A stretch of DNA of 64,000 bases from Tridacna crocea (GCA_943736015.1 OX031065.1:25310427-25374426); one strand, 5' to 3'. Positions 40,331 through 51,178 are shown, counted from the stretch's first letter. Notes: generated by a model from the sequence alone, not told the origin. A program made the numbers and translations.

Positions 40331-41505
40331 CTTCAGAACCATACACACATAGAATTATTTGATGGAGGATCTATCCTTTTCGAGTCAATATTTATTTCTT
40401 ATTTCTGACTTGTATTTCCAACAGTATCTTAAATTTTTAAACTCATGATAGATTAATAGAAGTCTTGTGAGGATAGGATATAGTTGTCAGACTGGCAAAA
40501 CCAAATTGGCTGTTTGGAGTTTTAAACTAGCATGCTGTAGTACTTAAAAGCTAGATCCACTTGATTAAGTTGTGGAACGATCTATTGAAAATCACAGTCC
40601 ACAGTCATATTCAATTTTCAGAAATCTTTGTCGGAATGCTTCTCTCATTTAAATTAGATACGTTTGAAATAAGATCATGTTGCAGGAAAAAATCAAGTGA
40701 TTAGGTCAAGATATTGTAATATCCTCAGATTTTGTAGCGTACACTCACTTGCCATATCATACTGTATCAGAATTTTTGTCTCCAGGATATCTGGATTTCT
40801 GTCATCAAGCCGATGCTTTACTGTTTCATATTCTTGTTATTCCTAAAATGTGATCATGGTGGGTAACAAATTAGGTGAATGGGTCAAGTTGGTACCATTG
40901 GGTTACAGTGTATTTTCTATACTATTTTAGCAGAAAAATCCTAGGATGTGGCAGAGTTCAACCAGGCAACACATCATTTTATCAGATTTTTTTACCTCCA
41001 TGATATCAAAAAGCTAAAGAACAAAACTTGGTCAGGAGTTTTTAGATACCGCAAGGAACAAGGTCAATTGACTAAAACTTTTTTCAAGACCGCAGCAGCC
41101 AGTCTTCATCTAATCAAAAAGAAACTATGTCAAGATATTTTTCACTGAATGAAAAAACTGGGTTCTGTTTTTTAAGTTTAAAATGGTAAATTTAAACATA
41201 TTTATTTTACATCAATTGAGAAACAAGTTCTGACAACTTATACATGTACTAATCTCTCTCAATTCTGCTTCTTGGGAACAACACCAGTACTCTCGCCAAA
41301 TAAAACATTTGAAAAACAATAATCCATCTAGCAAGCTATTTGGTGTCTTTTAATGAAACTTGTTTAAATATGAACATTTCAACAACTAAAACAAACCCCT
41401 TGCAGTTACATTATGCAAACTGATTTGAACTATCCTGTGTGAACAGGGACTGTCTCAGGCTGACATTGGTCAAAACTTCCTGAAATTTGCAACTTTTCTG
41501 CCTTT
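40331..41505. other. No gene seen
   Basis: TTGGTACCATTGGGTTACAG and GTGTATTTTCTATA near 40890-40920 repeat a motif at about 37494-37526. Otherwise only short frames. Confidence 0.4.
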
Positions 41506-41736
41506 TTAACCCTTTACTACACAATCTCTACTTTTGTCATACCCCTGAGAAAGAAGCCTTTAGAAAACATTGTAGGAAAAGGAGAAAATGCTGGTAACCA
41601 GCATTTTCTCCTTTTCCCACAATGTTTTCTACCCTTCACAAAACAAATTTCAAATATTCAGTCACTTTTATTTTGTCGTCTGCAAATGCTTTCAATTTGG
41701 ACATCCCAAAAATATTGTCGTCTGGTAATGAGTTGA
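41506..41736 (+). mobile_element. TTAA-1 MITE, full length, 1A-T
   Basis: TTAACCCTTTACTACACAATC to GTCTGGTAATGAG, with the last TTAA changed to TTGA. Palindrome perfect except ACATTGTAGG. Confidence 0.94.
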
Positions 41737-42104
41737 AGACCACTCTTCCCCCAGATTTAGTAAATGGCTAGACTAAATAAATTTGATGGATCCCTTATTA
41801 TGTGATAACTTGCTGGGTATTATGTATCACAGAGATGCATCAAGCCCCTTTTCCTCATAGTACCACCCATATATTTAGTTGCCAGATTGATCAAAGTTGG
41901 CGGAAATGTGACTTGAGTAGAAGCCACAAGGGACAGCATGAGTTTGTCTTATGACACATGTAAATGACATTATATGGAAATGATCTTGGTAACATAACTC
42001 TGAAAATAGATATATCTATGACAATATCAGTATTATTGTCTCTTTCATTTAGGACGAAATGGCTATCTCCATATAGAAACCAAATAGTGAAGGAATTATT
42101 TCAG

Positions 42105-42665
42105 AACTCTTCTTCTCTAAGGCAGAATCCCTCCTTACCCCAGACTCCATCCCTCTTTTCTTCAGTTATGAGCCCTCTTTACTTCAGACAAGATCCCATA
42201 TTACCTCAGACATCTCTTTCATCTAATACAGTATCCCCCTGTATCACAGACAACATCCCTTACTTCAGACAACCTCAGACAAATCCCCTTCTTACCTCAA
42301 ACATCTTTTCTTTTCTCGGACAACATCCCTCATCACAACTACACCTCTCCTTACCTCGGACAACATCCCTTCTTATCTCGGACATCTCTCCTTACTTCAA
42401 CAACTTCTTTTCTCAGACAGCAACCCTCTTTACCTCAAACAATGTCCCTGCTTACTCTCAGGCTAATGCACTCATATCTCAAGACTATACCTGTCCTTAC
42501 CTCAGACAACATCCTTCTTACCGCAGACAACATGGTCCCTTACCTCAACATCCCCCCTTACCTCAGACAACATCACTTCTCCTTTTCCCAAACTTTTTGC
42601 TTAGACAACATCCATCCTTACGTCAAACAACATCCACCCTTCCTTACCTCAGACATCATCTTATC
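42105..42665 (+). repeat. Pyrimidine-rich degenerate minisatellite
   Basis: Loose units of about 18-30 bp around CTTACCTCAGACAACATCCC repeat more than 20 times. A frame of 234 codons runs through it, but its protein is a Ser/Pro/Leu/Gln-rich echo of the repeat and no gene is inferred. Confidence 0.85.
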
Positions 42666-42736
42666 TAACCTCCCTCACATTATTCTCCTATCCTTCATTA
42701 AGACATCCTTCCACATGCTATATTTTTGGCAAGGAT

Positions 42737-42940
42737 TTAACCCATTACCACACAACCCCTACTTTTGACAACCTTGAGAAAGATGCCTTCAGAAAACATT
42801 ATGGGTAAAGGAGAAAATGCTGGTATCTCCTTTTCCCACAATGTTTTTTACCCTTCACAAAACAAATTTCAGATTTTCACTTTTATTTTTCACTTTCAAT
42901 TTGGACAAGCCTAAAATATTTTTGTTTGGTAATGATTTAA
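42737..42940 (+). mobile_element. TTAA-1 MITE with two small deletions
   Basis: TTAACCCATTACCACACAACC; the stem jumps GCTGGTATCTCCTTTTCCC, losing about 12 bases, and the GTCGTCTGCAAATG part is missing. Closes TTGGTAATGATTTAA. Confidence 0.9.
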
Positions 42941-43143
42941 TAGAGCCACAAGGAAAAGGTGCAGTCTTTTTGAATATTTTCTTTGTTTTCAGTCTTGACA
43001 CTAATTTTAATACATTAAAAGGGTTTCACAATCTATTAGAAAAATATAAGAATTGCTTCAACATCAAGGCTATTAGGCTCAGCGCTTATTAAACTTTTTT
43101 GCTTGACTCTGGTATAAATTTATATTGATATAAATTTGTATAC

Positions 43144-43370
43144 TTGACTTTACCACACAGTTGGAACCTGTAACGGCCCTAAAAGAAAAGCTTTTTGAAA
43201 ACATTGTAGGGTAAGTGGAAAATGCTGAAACTAGCATTTCATGCTTTATCCACAATATTTCCATCCTACTGAAAAACAAATATCATGCTTTTAGTAACAT
43301 TGAATTTGTGTCTGCAAATGCTTTGAGTTTGGTTATGAGTAAAATTTCATTGTTTGGAAATGAGTTATAG
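43144..43370 (+). mobile_element. Diverged TTAA-1 MITE
   Basis: GACTTTACCACACAGTTGG, then GAAAATGCTGAAACTAGCATTTC; right end TTGTTTGGAAATGAGTTA. Confidence 0.76.
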
Positions 43371-43704
43371 TAGTAACCCTCCCTTCTTTGCCTTTGATAA
43401 ATATCATTTTTTTTTATGAAGTTGAGCACAAACTTACATGAGCATAAGCTCAAGTTTTGTAAGCATGACCTCTGATTTGACATTCTCTCATAATTCACAT
43501 TAAAACATACTTAGGGACTGTATTCAGTACTTAGCATTTTCTAAATGAAAAGGCTCAGTTTTAATTGGATGAAGTTTCTGTTTCAGCCAATCAGAAGGCT
43601 GGTACATTTTGGAATACAATGGAATTTAGAATGGTTATGAAATGTAACTTCAAACATTGGCTCCCTGAAAAAAAAAGATCCATATGAAATGATTCTGAAC
43701 AAGA

Positions 43705-43920
43705 CAGAACTATAATATATTTTCCCCCAAGTTGGAAGTAATTGCAAACAAAAAATGAAGATTTGGCTTAAATGGCTAGCTTTTGAAACAGTGGAAAACA
43801 CTGTACAAAAAATGTGAAAATTCTGGTAACCAGCCTTTTCACATTTTTTGTTCATTGTTTTCTTTCCACTGTTTGTTTTCAAATTCAGTGGTATTCATTG
43901 TCATTAAATTATCCTGTTAT
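43705..43920 (-). mobile_element. Old TTAA-1-like copy with an altered but matched palindrome
   Basis: ACAAAAAATGTGAAAATTCTGG faces CCAGCCTTTTCACATTTTTTGT. The arms pair well although both differ from the family in the same places. The surrounding right part (AATTGCAAACAAAAAATG) is only faintly related. Confidence 0.6.
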
Positions 43921-44214
43921 GGGTTAGAGGATGAAAAAGAGTTGAATTGGATATATTGGATATATACAGAGAAGTGATGAAATATGAAATCAGCCAGGAA
44001 TTCACAAAGTAGATTGAACCATTTATCGGTCCTGCCAGGACAATATAAATCCCTCTGCGATTTTGAAATTAACTTTGGACCTGAAGGCAAATTAGGTTTG
44101 CCTGAAAACCAGAGCAATTATTGAACTAGATTATATTCCAGAGAGAGATTATATTTTTAGCTGTGACCTGAGGATGAGTGATTCAAATATAAGTAGACAG
44201 TTAAGTTTTAACAC

Positions 44215-44408
44215 TTAACCATCAATCCCACGTATAAACAACCTTCTGGTAAAAGGCTTTTGAAAACATTGTGAGATAGAGAGAGTGGTGTTCAACATGT
44301 TTTCTACCTTATCAAAATTCTAAATCCAACAAGTAGGCCACACAGAATATGTCTTCTATAGGGGCTTTCATCAAAGACGGGTCTTAATTTAGGTTGTTTG
44401 GTAATTGC
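44215..44408 (+). mobile_element. Decayed TTAA-1 MITE without palindrome core
   Basis: TTAACCATCAATCCCACG, then GGCTTTTGAAAACATTGTGAG and ACATGTTTTCTACC; closes AGGTTGTTTGGTAATTG. Confidence 0.66.
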
Positions 44409-45451
44409 ATGGAGAGGTCATCAGACCTCTGCAACAGTGGTGAGTTTGAAAGGCAGACTGTCACAGAACTTGCTGTCTAAATCCATTTTTCTTGCAAAAT
44501 TGTACTGATACACAGTCTGTTTGGTCATGATTTTGTAAGTAAAGCGAAATCAAAAAACCAAAACATGAAATAGGTGTGGTTTATTTTTATATGACGAATA
44601 TCAGAAAAATATTTGTTAAATCAGTTTGCTATGTCAGCAAACGACTCCTCAAATAATTGTAATTTTTCAATAACCAAATAAAGCAGCAGAAAAAAAAAGA
44701 ATTTCATTGAGAAAGAGAGAGAAGACTACTGGACAAGATCATGAGACTTGGAAAAAGCGACAAGAAGGCCAAATGACCGTCATGTAAAGCACAATTTTTA
44801 CATGGCGGCTTTTTTACTTGTTTGTTTTACATGTACCAAAATGTATTGAAATTAAAAGCTAATAAACTATTTGAAAACACTGATGCTTACCCCTCCTGGC
44901 TTCTTTTTTAAAGAGGCCAGCTTGTATAGATAAAAGCTTGTGTTGATTGTACATATATTACATGTATTTAGAAATATTTTGGAATTCACCATAAGTTCTT
45001 CACAGATTAAATTACAAATTAAACTGGAAGTAAACACCTTGAATCATACTCTGAAAAATTTGACAAAATTACCACTGGCTGTAGCCTAGCCCTTTGCCAT
45101 ACTTTTTACCATGTGACCCCTTATAGAGTCCGTCATACTTGTTATTTTTTTACTTTTGCATCATTCATCCTGTGCACTAGGTGTAATAATGCTAGGTGTA
45201 AGTGGCAATGATTGATATCAATCAATTGATGCAATTAATCAATGATATATGATAATTCATTATTGACCATAGCCGTTAGGTTTTGATAAAACAGCATTGA
45301 GTTTTATTCTGTTTAAAAGAAAAACATGTATTGATAATCAATTCTTAATTGTATTCCTACTCAAAAGTTGAAATAAATTTTGATAAGATGCACCAGTGAA
45401 AGATAAGTTACTTTTGAATGGAAAGTTTTTGCAAATTAGGCTGAGAATAGT
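44409..45451. other. No gene seen
   Basis: AT-rich sequence, short frames, no recognised repeat. Confidence 0.5.
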
Positions 45452-45685
45452 TTTACCCTTTACCAAACAATCCCTGGTTTTTACGACCCTGATATAAAAG
45501 CCTTTTGAAAACATTGTGGGAAAAGGAGAAAATGCTGGTAACCAGCATTTTCTCCTTTGCCCACAATGTTTTCCACCCTGCTGGAAACAAATTTCAGTTT
45601 TTGAATCACATTTATTTTGTCTTCTGCAAGATTAGTGCTTTCAATTTGGACCAGTCTAAAATTTTGTCAATTGGTAAAGGATTAA
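45452..45685 (+). mobile_element. TTAA-1 MITE, full length
   Basis: TTTACCCTTTACCAAACAATC with the CCTGGTTTTTACGACCC left-end type. Extra bases lie in the right part (CTGCAAGATTAGTGCTTTC). The right TTAA is shared with the next copy. Confidence 0.93.
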
Positions 45686-45912
45686 CCCTTTACCACACAA
45701 TCCCGACTTTTAACGACACTGAGAAAGACTTCCAAAAACATTGTGGGAAAAGGAGAAAATGCTGTTAACCAGCATTTTCTCCTTTTCCCACAATGTTTTC
45801 TTCCCTTCCCACTAGAAATGTCAAAGTTTCATTCATTTTTATTTTGTCGTCTGCAAATTTAATGCTTTCAATTTGGACCAGTGTACAATTATGTCGTTTG
45901 GTAAAGGATTAA
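45682..45912 (+). mobile_element. TTAA-1 MITE, full length
   Basis: TTAACCCTTTACCACACAATC with the CCCGACTTTTAACGAC left-end type. Extra bases lie at the same place as in its neighbour (CTGCAAATTTAATGCTTTC). Confidence 0.93.
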
Positions 45913-46436
45913 GGAAAGACTGGTGAACACAGGGTCCATGGATTTGGAATCTTACAGTTCAAATACAAGTCTTTTTCAGGTCACAAATGAGTCAGCATCG
46001 GTGGTGTACTTCTTTGTATAGCACAAATGAATGACAGGCTCATTATTTCACTGCAGGTATCACATTCTTGTGACAGAGACATCTGCGTCTTGTGCCTTTT
46101 ATTCCACTGATAAAACCCTTGTACATGACAAGCTGAAGGAAATGTTGCTGACAGACTGACATGTAAAAGCTTCAACAAGCATGTAAATAGAATGTTCCTC
46201 AGTGTTTCTGACGTTTTCCTGTGTTTAAGTTGCCATTCCTTTCCTATTGTAATAACCGTTGAAAAGAGTTATCAGTGGACCAAATAAGGCCATCATGAGA
46301 TTTGTTTTCCTGAACATTTCTAAATCTGTCGTTGTTCATACATAGAGGATAATTAACTGATTATTTTTTATACGAAAAACATCTAGCAAGGATGCTTGTT
46401 AGATGTTGAAAAAAATGAGTGTGCAGCACAAGTTTT
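45913..46436. other. No gene seen
   Basis: Apparently unique sequence; a 65-codon minus-strand frame has no recognised domain. Confidence 0.45.
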
Positions 46437-46498
46437 TTTAATGCCTTTTTAGCTCACCTGAGCACAAAGTGCTCAGAGTGAGCTATTGTGATCACTCA

Positions 46499-46546
46499 CC
46501 GTCCGTCGGCGTCCGTCCGTCGTCCGTCCGTCCGTCCGTCGTCCAT
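46499..46546 (+). repeat. (GTCC/GTC)n microsatellite
   Basis: CGTCCGTCGGCGTCCGTCCG and following GTCC/GTCGTCC runs at the head of GTCC element II. Confidence 0.95.
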
Positions 46547-46559
46547 TCACATTTTCTTG

Positions 46560-47830
46560 TTTACACTCTAGCATCTACAAATATCAACCAATCAGCACCA
46601 AACTTGGTCAAAGCGTGTGTGACCATAAGATCTTGGATGAGTTTGATTATGGGTCAAATCGGACCAGAACATCTGGAGTTATTTGCCCTTGAATTAAGAA
46701 AATTGCTATATTTCACTTTGTTTACACTCTAGCATCTACAAATATCAACCAATTAGCACCAAACTTTGTCAAAATATATATGACCATAAGATCTCGGATG
46801 AGTTCGATTATGGGTCTCATGGGACCAGAACGACTGGAGTTATTTGCCCTTGAATTAAGAAAATTGCTATATTTGACTTTGTTTTCACTCTAGAATCTAC
46901 AATTTTTAACCAATCGACACCAAACTTGGACAGAATATACATGACCATAAGATCTTGGATGAGTTTGATGATGGGTCAAATCCGACCAGAACATCTGGAG
47001 TTATTTGCCCTTGAATTTGAAAAATTGCTGTATTTCACTTTGTTTACACTCTAGCATCTACAAATATCAACCAATTAGCACCAAACTTGGTCAAAATATA
47101 TATGACTATAAGATCTCGGATGAGTTCGATTATGGGTCTCATCGGACCAGAACGACCGGAGTTATTTGCCCTTGAATTAAGAAAATTGCTATATTTGACT
47201 TTTTTTTCACTCTAGCATCTACAATTTTTAACCAATCGACACCAAACTTGGACAAAATATACATGACCATAAGATCTCGGATGAGACTGATTATGGGTGT
47301 AATCGGACCAGAACAACTGGAGTTATTTGCCCTTGAATTAAAAAAATTGCTATATTTTATTTTTGTTTACACTCAAGCATCTACAAATATCAACCAATCA
47401 GCACCAAACTTGATCAAAATATATATGATCATAAGATCTCAGATGAGTTTGATTATGGGTCTCATCGGACCAGAACAACCGGAGTTATTTGCCCTTGAAT
47501 TAGAAAAATCGCTATATTTGACTTTGTTTTCACTCTAGCATCTACAATTATTAACCAATCGACACCAAACTTGGACAAAATATACATGACCATAAGATCT
47601 CGGATGAGTTTGATTATGGGTGTATTCAGACCAGAACAAGTGGAGTTATTTGCCCTTGAATTTGAAAAATTGCTGTGTTTCACTTTGTTTACACTGTAGC
47701 ATCTACAAATATCAACCAATTAGTTCCAAACTTGGTCAAAACATATATGACTCTAAGATCTCAGATGAGTCCGATTATGGGTGACCAGAACAACGGGAGT
47801 TATTTGCCCTTGAATTAGAAAGTTTTTTTA
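46560..47830 (+). repeat. 161-bp tandem repeat with alternating A/B types
   Basis: Units start near 46560, 46721, 46882, 47043, 47205, 47366, 47528 and 47688. A units have TTTACACTCTAGCATCTAC and ATATCAACCAATCAGCACC. B units have TTTTCACTCTAGCATC and TTTTTAACCAATCGACACC. Order is A A B A B A B A, so a 322-bp dimer has been amplified. All carry CCATAAGATCTCGGATGAG and GGAGTTATTTGCCCTTGAA. Confidence 0.92.
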
Positions 47831-48652
47831 GAATAGTTCTTAGTCTGGAGCATAACTTTGTCATTTCCAGTCCAATTTACTTGAAACTTGGCATTTGTGT
47901 TTATTGCAATAAAACAGAGTGCAGTGTGAAAGAACCATAACTCTATTTCATACTGTCTATAAGTGAATTCCCTTTAATTGGAATTTTTACAGCATTTTCT
48001 GCTTGTCTGGAATATAACTTTGTCATCTACAGCCTGAACATCGTCAAATTTGATATGCATGATTGTTGAAAAATTATGGAGTGCATTGCACAAGAACCAT
48101 AACTTCCTAGCACAAATTTTGAGTTTTTCCCCCTTCATTTTTATAGCATTTCTTGCTTTGTCAGGAGCAAAACTTTGTCATCTTAAGGAGGAATGACTTG
48201 AAATTTGGTATGCTTATTTGTTGCAGTATTTGGAAGTGCAGTGCCTAAGAATTGTAACTGTACCTTGTGCTGTCTTTAAGTTATTTCCCTTTGAATGTCA
48301 TTTTTACAGCATTTAGTGCCTGCCCTGAATATAACTGTCATCTTAAGTCAGAACCACTTCAAACCTGGTATTCATGTTTTTTGCAATATTACGGAATACA
48401 GTGCACAAGAACAATAACTCTACGTAGCAGGAATTTTGAGTAATTCCACTTTGATCTTCATTTTTACAGTATTTCTTGCTTGTATGGAATGGAACTTCAA
48501 AGTCTCAAGTTAGATTGCAACAATTTGCTGCTCCTGTTTCATTATCATTTGGCCTTGAATCTTGTTATTTGGTATATATCTTTATTTTAGACCTGTGCTG
48601 CTTGGTACTCAGGTGAGCAATATAGGACCATCATGGTCCTCTTGTTTAATGC

Positions 48653-49654
48653 ATCAGAGTGAGATATTTTTCATGTCAAAAATAACCAGATGATTATTCT
48701 ATTTATTATATACCTTATTAACATTATTTTTTCTAATTTTTTGTGTGAAAGTCGAAATCAACACTTTGGATAGAGAGAAGAAATCAGGGACATAGTTCGG
48801 ATGAATACATAATTTAAAAGAACAAAATGAGACTTCATAAAACTTACAATTGACACTGTCTATAAGTGCTTAAGGAAAAAAAAAGTAGTTCCTAAATTAC
48901 GGCAGGAAGTGAAAGTGAAAGTTGATATAGTCACTAGTAATGATATCAAAATTTATTACACTGGAAAATTCCAGGATTTCACTACTAGGTATATAATAAA
49001 TGCCTATAAATGATGGGATTGTGTCTTACTCATAGGAGTGATAAGAGTAGATAAGATAATCATATGAAAAATAATCATCTAAAAAAATGCTGTTTAATAG
49101 CATTTCTCCTTTTCCCAAACTTGTTTTTTATGCCAAATTCCCCCACTATGTTTATGCATGGAATTGTTTGTTAATGGGTCAATCAATGGACCTCCACACT
49201 TCTGTTGTGCTGAAAAATCCTCATTTCCTTAATTTAAAATCAAGGTAGATTCCCTTAAAAAATATATTTGGATGTCAAAGTTAGACCAACATGAATTCTT
49301 TTTTCAACTGTAGACTACCAAAGTTTAAGAAACATTGTAGATCTTGATTAGAATGTGCAGAAAAAGCAGTGTGATCCTTGATCTGTACTATCTCTGCGAT
49401 TTGATCTAGATCTATATTGATTGTACTATGACAACTATGGTTGTACAAGGTGCTCTAACTCTTTAATAAATATGGGGACTGTCATTCACATTCAAATTAA
49501 CGAAAGATATTGTCTCCTTCATTCTTTCATTTCATGTTGGGATGGTATTTATCTTGTCTGATTGGAGACACAGAGGAAATAGTCTGTGTCTTTGGCAATA
49601 AAATTGGCCCTTGTCACAATCATTTTTGTGAAGTTTCTGTATTTGACCATGTCA
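48653..49654. other. No gene; weak repeat traces
   Basis: Apart from a TTAA-1 fragment at 49080 and a faint TTAA-2-like palindrome near 49335-49410 (AGATCTTGATTAGAATGTGC, GCAGTGTGATCCTTGATC), nothing is recognised. Confidence 0.4.
49080..49183 (-). mobile_element. TTAA-1 left-half fragment
   Basis: AAAATGCTGTTTAATAGCAT, TTCTCCTTTTCCCAAAC and GGAATTGTTTGTTAATGGG. Confidence 0.55.
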
Positions 49655-49894
49655 GTTAACTCTTGGACAATCATTTAGTATATAGAGAGCAAGTGCAGTA
49701 AAAGTATAAGTCTTTGATATCTCTTGAAAACATTGTGAAAAAAGGAGAAAATGCTGATAACCAGCATTTTCTCATTTTTTTCGCCAATGTTTACCACCCT
49801 TTTGAGAGGTAACTTTTGTAGTCCGTATTTTACTTGTAATCTGTAATTTTTTTTTCAACTTGGACAAGTTTTCCATTTTGCAAAGAGGTGAAAT
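49655..49894 (+). mobile_element. Diverged TTAA-1 MITE
   Basis: TTAACTCTTGGACAATCATTT; stem GAAAACATTGTGAAAAAAGG with good centre GCTGATAACCAGC; right end worn (CATTTTGCAAAGAGGTGAA). Confidence 0.74.
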
Positions 49895-50209
49895 TTTATG
49901 ACAAGTTGTTGCTCAAAGAGAAATATTTATGACACCACTATGGTATCAATAGATCTGCATGTAAGTTAGCTTGGTTGATTGATCAATAAGATTATGCACA
50001 GTCGACAAAAAGTAGTCATTTACTTCAGCATTTTGGTCAAAATTTCACTTCTAAATATGCAGTTCATTTTAAATAAAGACTATGAGATCCTTAACCCTTA
50101 CCCCGATGCCAGTGTAAGCAAACTAATCCTATCGACAATACACATGTGTATTGCTTTAAAAAAATAATCATATTACAATTATTTAGTCAAAGAACATAAA
50201 TTATAATAC

Positions 50210-50368
50210 CAGAGCTCCAGATCGAGGAAGTGATTTTGATTTTATAATTGAAAACATTACTTATTTTCAATTAAACTCTATGTTATGGGTGCTCATTAGA
50301 ATTGTCTCATTGAGACAAGAGAAATAATGGATTTAGAGTGATCAGTCTCCCTCATATCTGGAGCTCTG
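50210..50368. mobile_element. GAGCTC-type MITE, 159 bp, with AATAC duplication
   Basis: AATAC flanks both sides (50205-50209 and 50369-50373). The ends CAGAGCTCCAGATCGAGG and CCTCATATCTGGAGCTCTG are inverted repeats. Compared with the copy at 15162 it has lost most of the inner right arm after GTGCTCATTAGAATTGTC. Confidence 0.85.
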
Positions 50369-50651
50369 AATACTATAAAATGCTTTATTTCTATAAAGTG
50401 TTTTATTTCTAAACTATTTTTTCAATGTTTATTATGCATTCTAAAAGTTAAAAAAAAAACACACAAGAGGACAAAAAATTATCTTAATTTCAAAGAATCT
50501 GTAATTTTGCCATCTAGTGGAGTTATAGAAATGTTCTTTTTCTGGAGTTTTTGGATTTTAAATTGTGTCACAAATATTATACTCTTGAAAAATGGATAAA
50601 ATCATCATAGTTTTACAAGGAATTTATTGTCAGTGTAATTATAAAGCAGCT

Positions 50652-51004
50652 CTAACTCTTTACCAGATGACAAAATTCCGGCATTTTTGCATATCATACT
50701 TATTTACAGATGACAAACTGAATAGGTTTTGAATGAGGAGATTTGTCTTTAACCCTTTTTGCTCCATAGGCAAAATTCCAGCCTTTTGTGGATGGCATAG
50801 ATCAAGATCAGACTGCAGTCTGATCTTGGACCTGTGCCATCCACTTGTTTAGTCTAGTCTGTAAGATAAAAATCTTTCTGAAACTCACAGCTTGTATTTT
50901 ATATATCTGGTGCTGAAAGAGTTAAAAGGGTGGAAAACATTGTGGGAAAGGAAGAAAAATATTGGTGACTAGCACAATATCGTATAGCAGGATAATCAGG
51001 TTAA
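50652..51004 (-). mobile_element. TTAA-1 MITE split by a TTAA-2 insertion
   Basis: The right part CTAACTCTTTACCAGATGAC to GAGGAGATTTGTC is followed by the TTAA-2 copy. It resumes AAGGGTGGAAAACATTGTGG to GATAATCAGGTTAA. The stem is worn (GAAAAATATTGGTGACTAGC). Confidence 0.85.
50749..50925. mobile_element. TTAA-2 MITE, full length; family reference
   Basis: At 177 bp including TTAA on both sides, it starts CCCTTTTTGCTCCATAGGC and ends GGTGCTGAAAGAG, so the termini are short inverted repeats of the CYCTTT kind. The centre is the palindrome AGATCAAGATCAGACTGCAG followed by TCTGATCTTGG. GGATGGCATAG on one side and CTGTGCCATCC on the other extend it. AAGATAAAAATCTTTCTGAAAC marks the right part. 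The nested position in a TTAA-1 copy fixes both boundaries. TTAA duplication plus CCCTTT ends point to piggyBac-like mobilisation (inference). Confidence 0.88.
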
Positions 51005-51178
51005 GAGTTACAAGTGCCATTGGTTGACAGATAGAGCACTCAAGCCAGATACCATGTCAGATACAGCAAACTCTGGATGATGGAAAGGTTTTATTGCTAG
51101 AGGCTTGATATTGGTGGAAGCTGCCACTATGAAACCTTGAGCTATTAATCAAGCTTGAAAACTATCAACACAATCTTT

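Larger units (their letters stand above)
46445..48644 (+). mobile_element. GTCC element II, 2.2 kb, with 8-bp target duplication
   Basis: TTTAATGC directly precedes (46437-46444) and follows (48645-48652) the element. It starts CTTTTTAGCTCACCTGAGCAC with hairpin CTGAGCAC-AAA-GTGCTCAG. It continues with a GTCC run, eight 161-bp units and then about four diverged units (CATAACTTTGTCAT at 47851, 48012, 48171, 48330). It ends GTACTCAGGTGAGCAATATAG, hairpin GGACCATCATGGTCC and TCTTG. The ends match GTCC element I. No protein is encoded; open frames follow the 161-bp units. Confidence 0.88.

Noticed and set aside
41964..42668. Open frame of 234 codons
   Set aside because: Nearly all of it is the minisatellite; few G bases on this strand makes stop codons rare.
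47248..47538. Open frame with a repeated 54-residue unit
   Set aside because: It is the 161-bp tandem repeat of GTCC element II read in frame; 161 is not a multiple of three and the frame soon closes.
46445..48644. Helitron or LTR element
   Set aside because: No LTRs or reverse-transcriptase-like frame, and an exact 8-bp target duplication argues against a Helitron.
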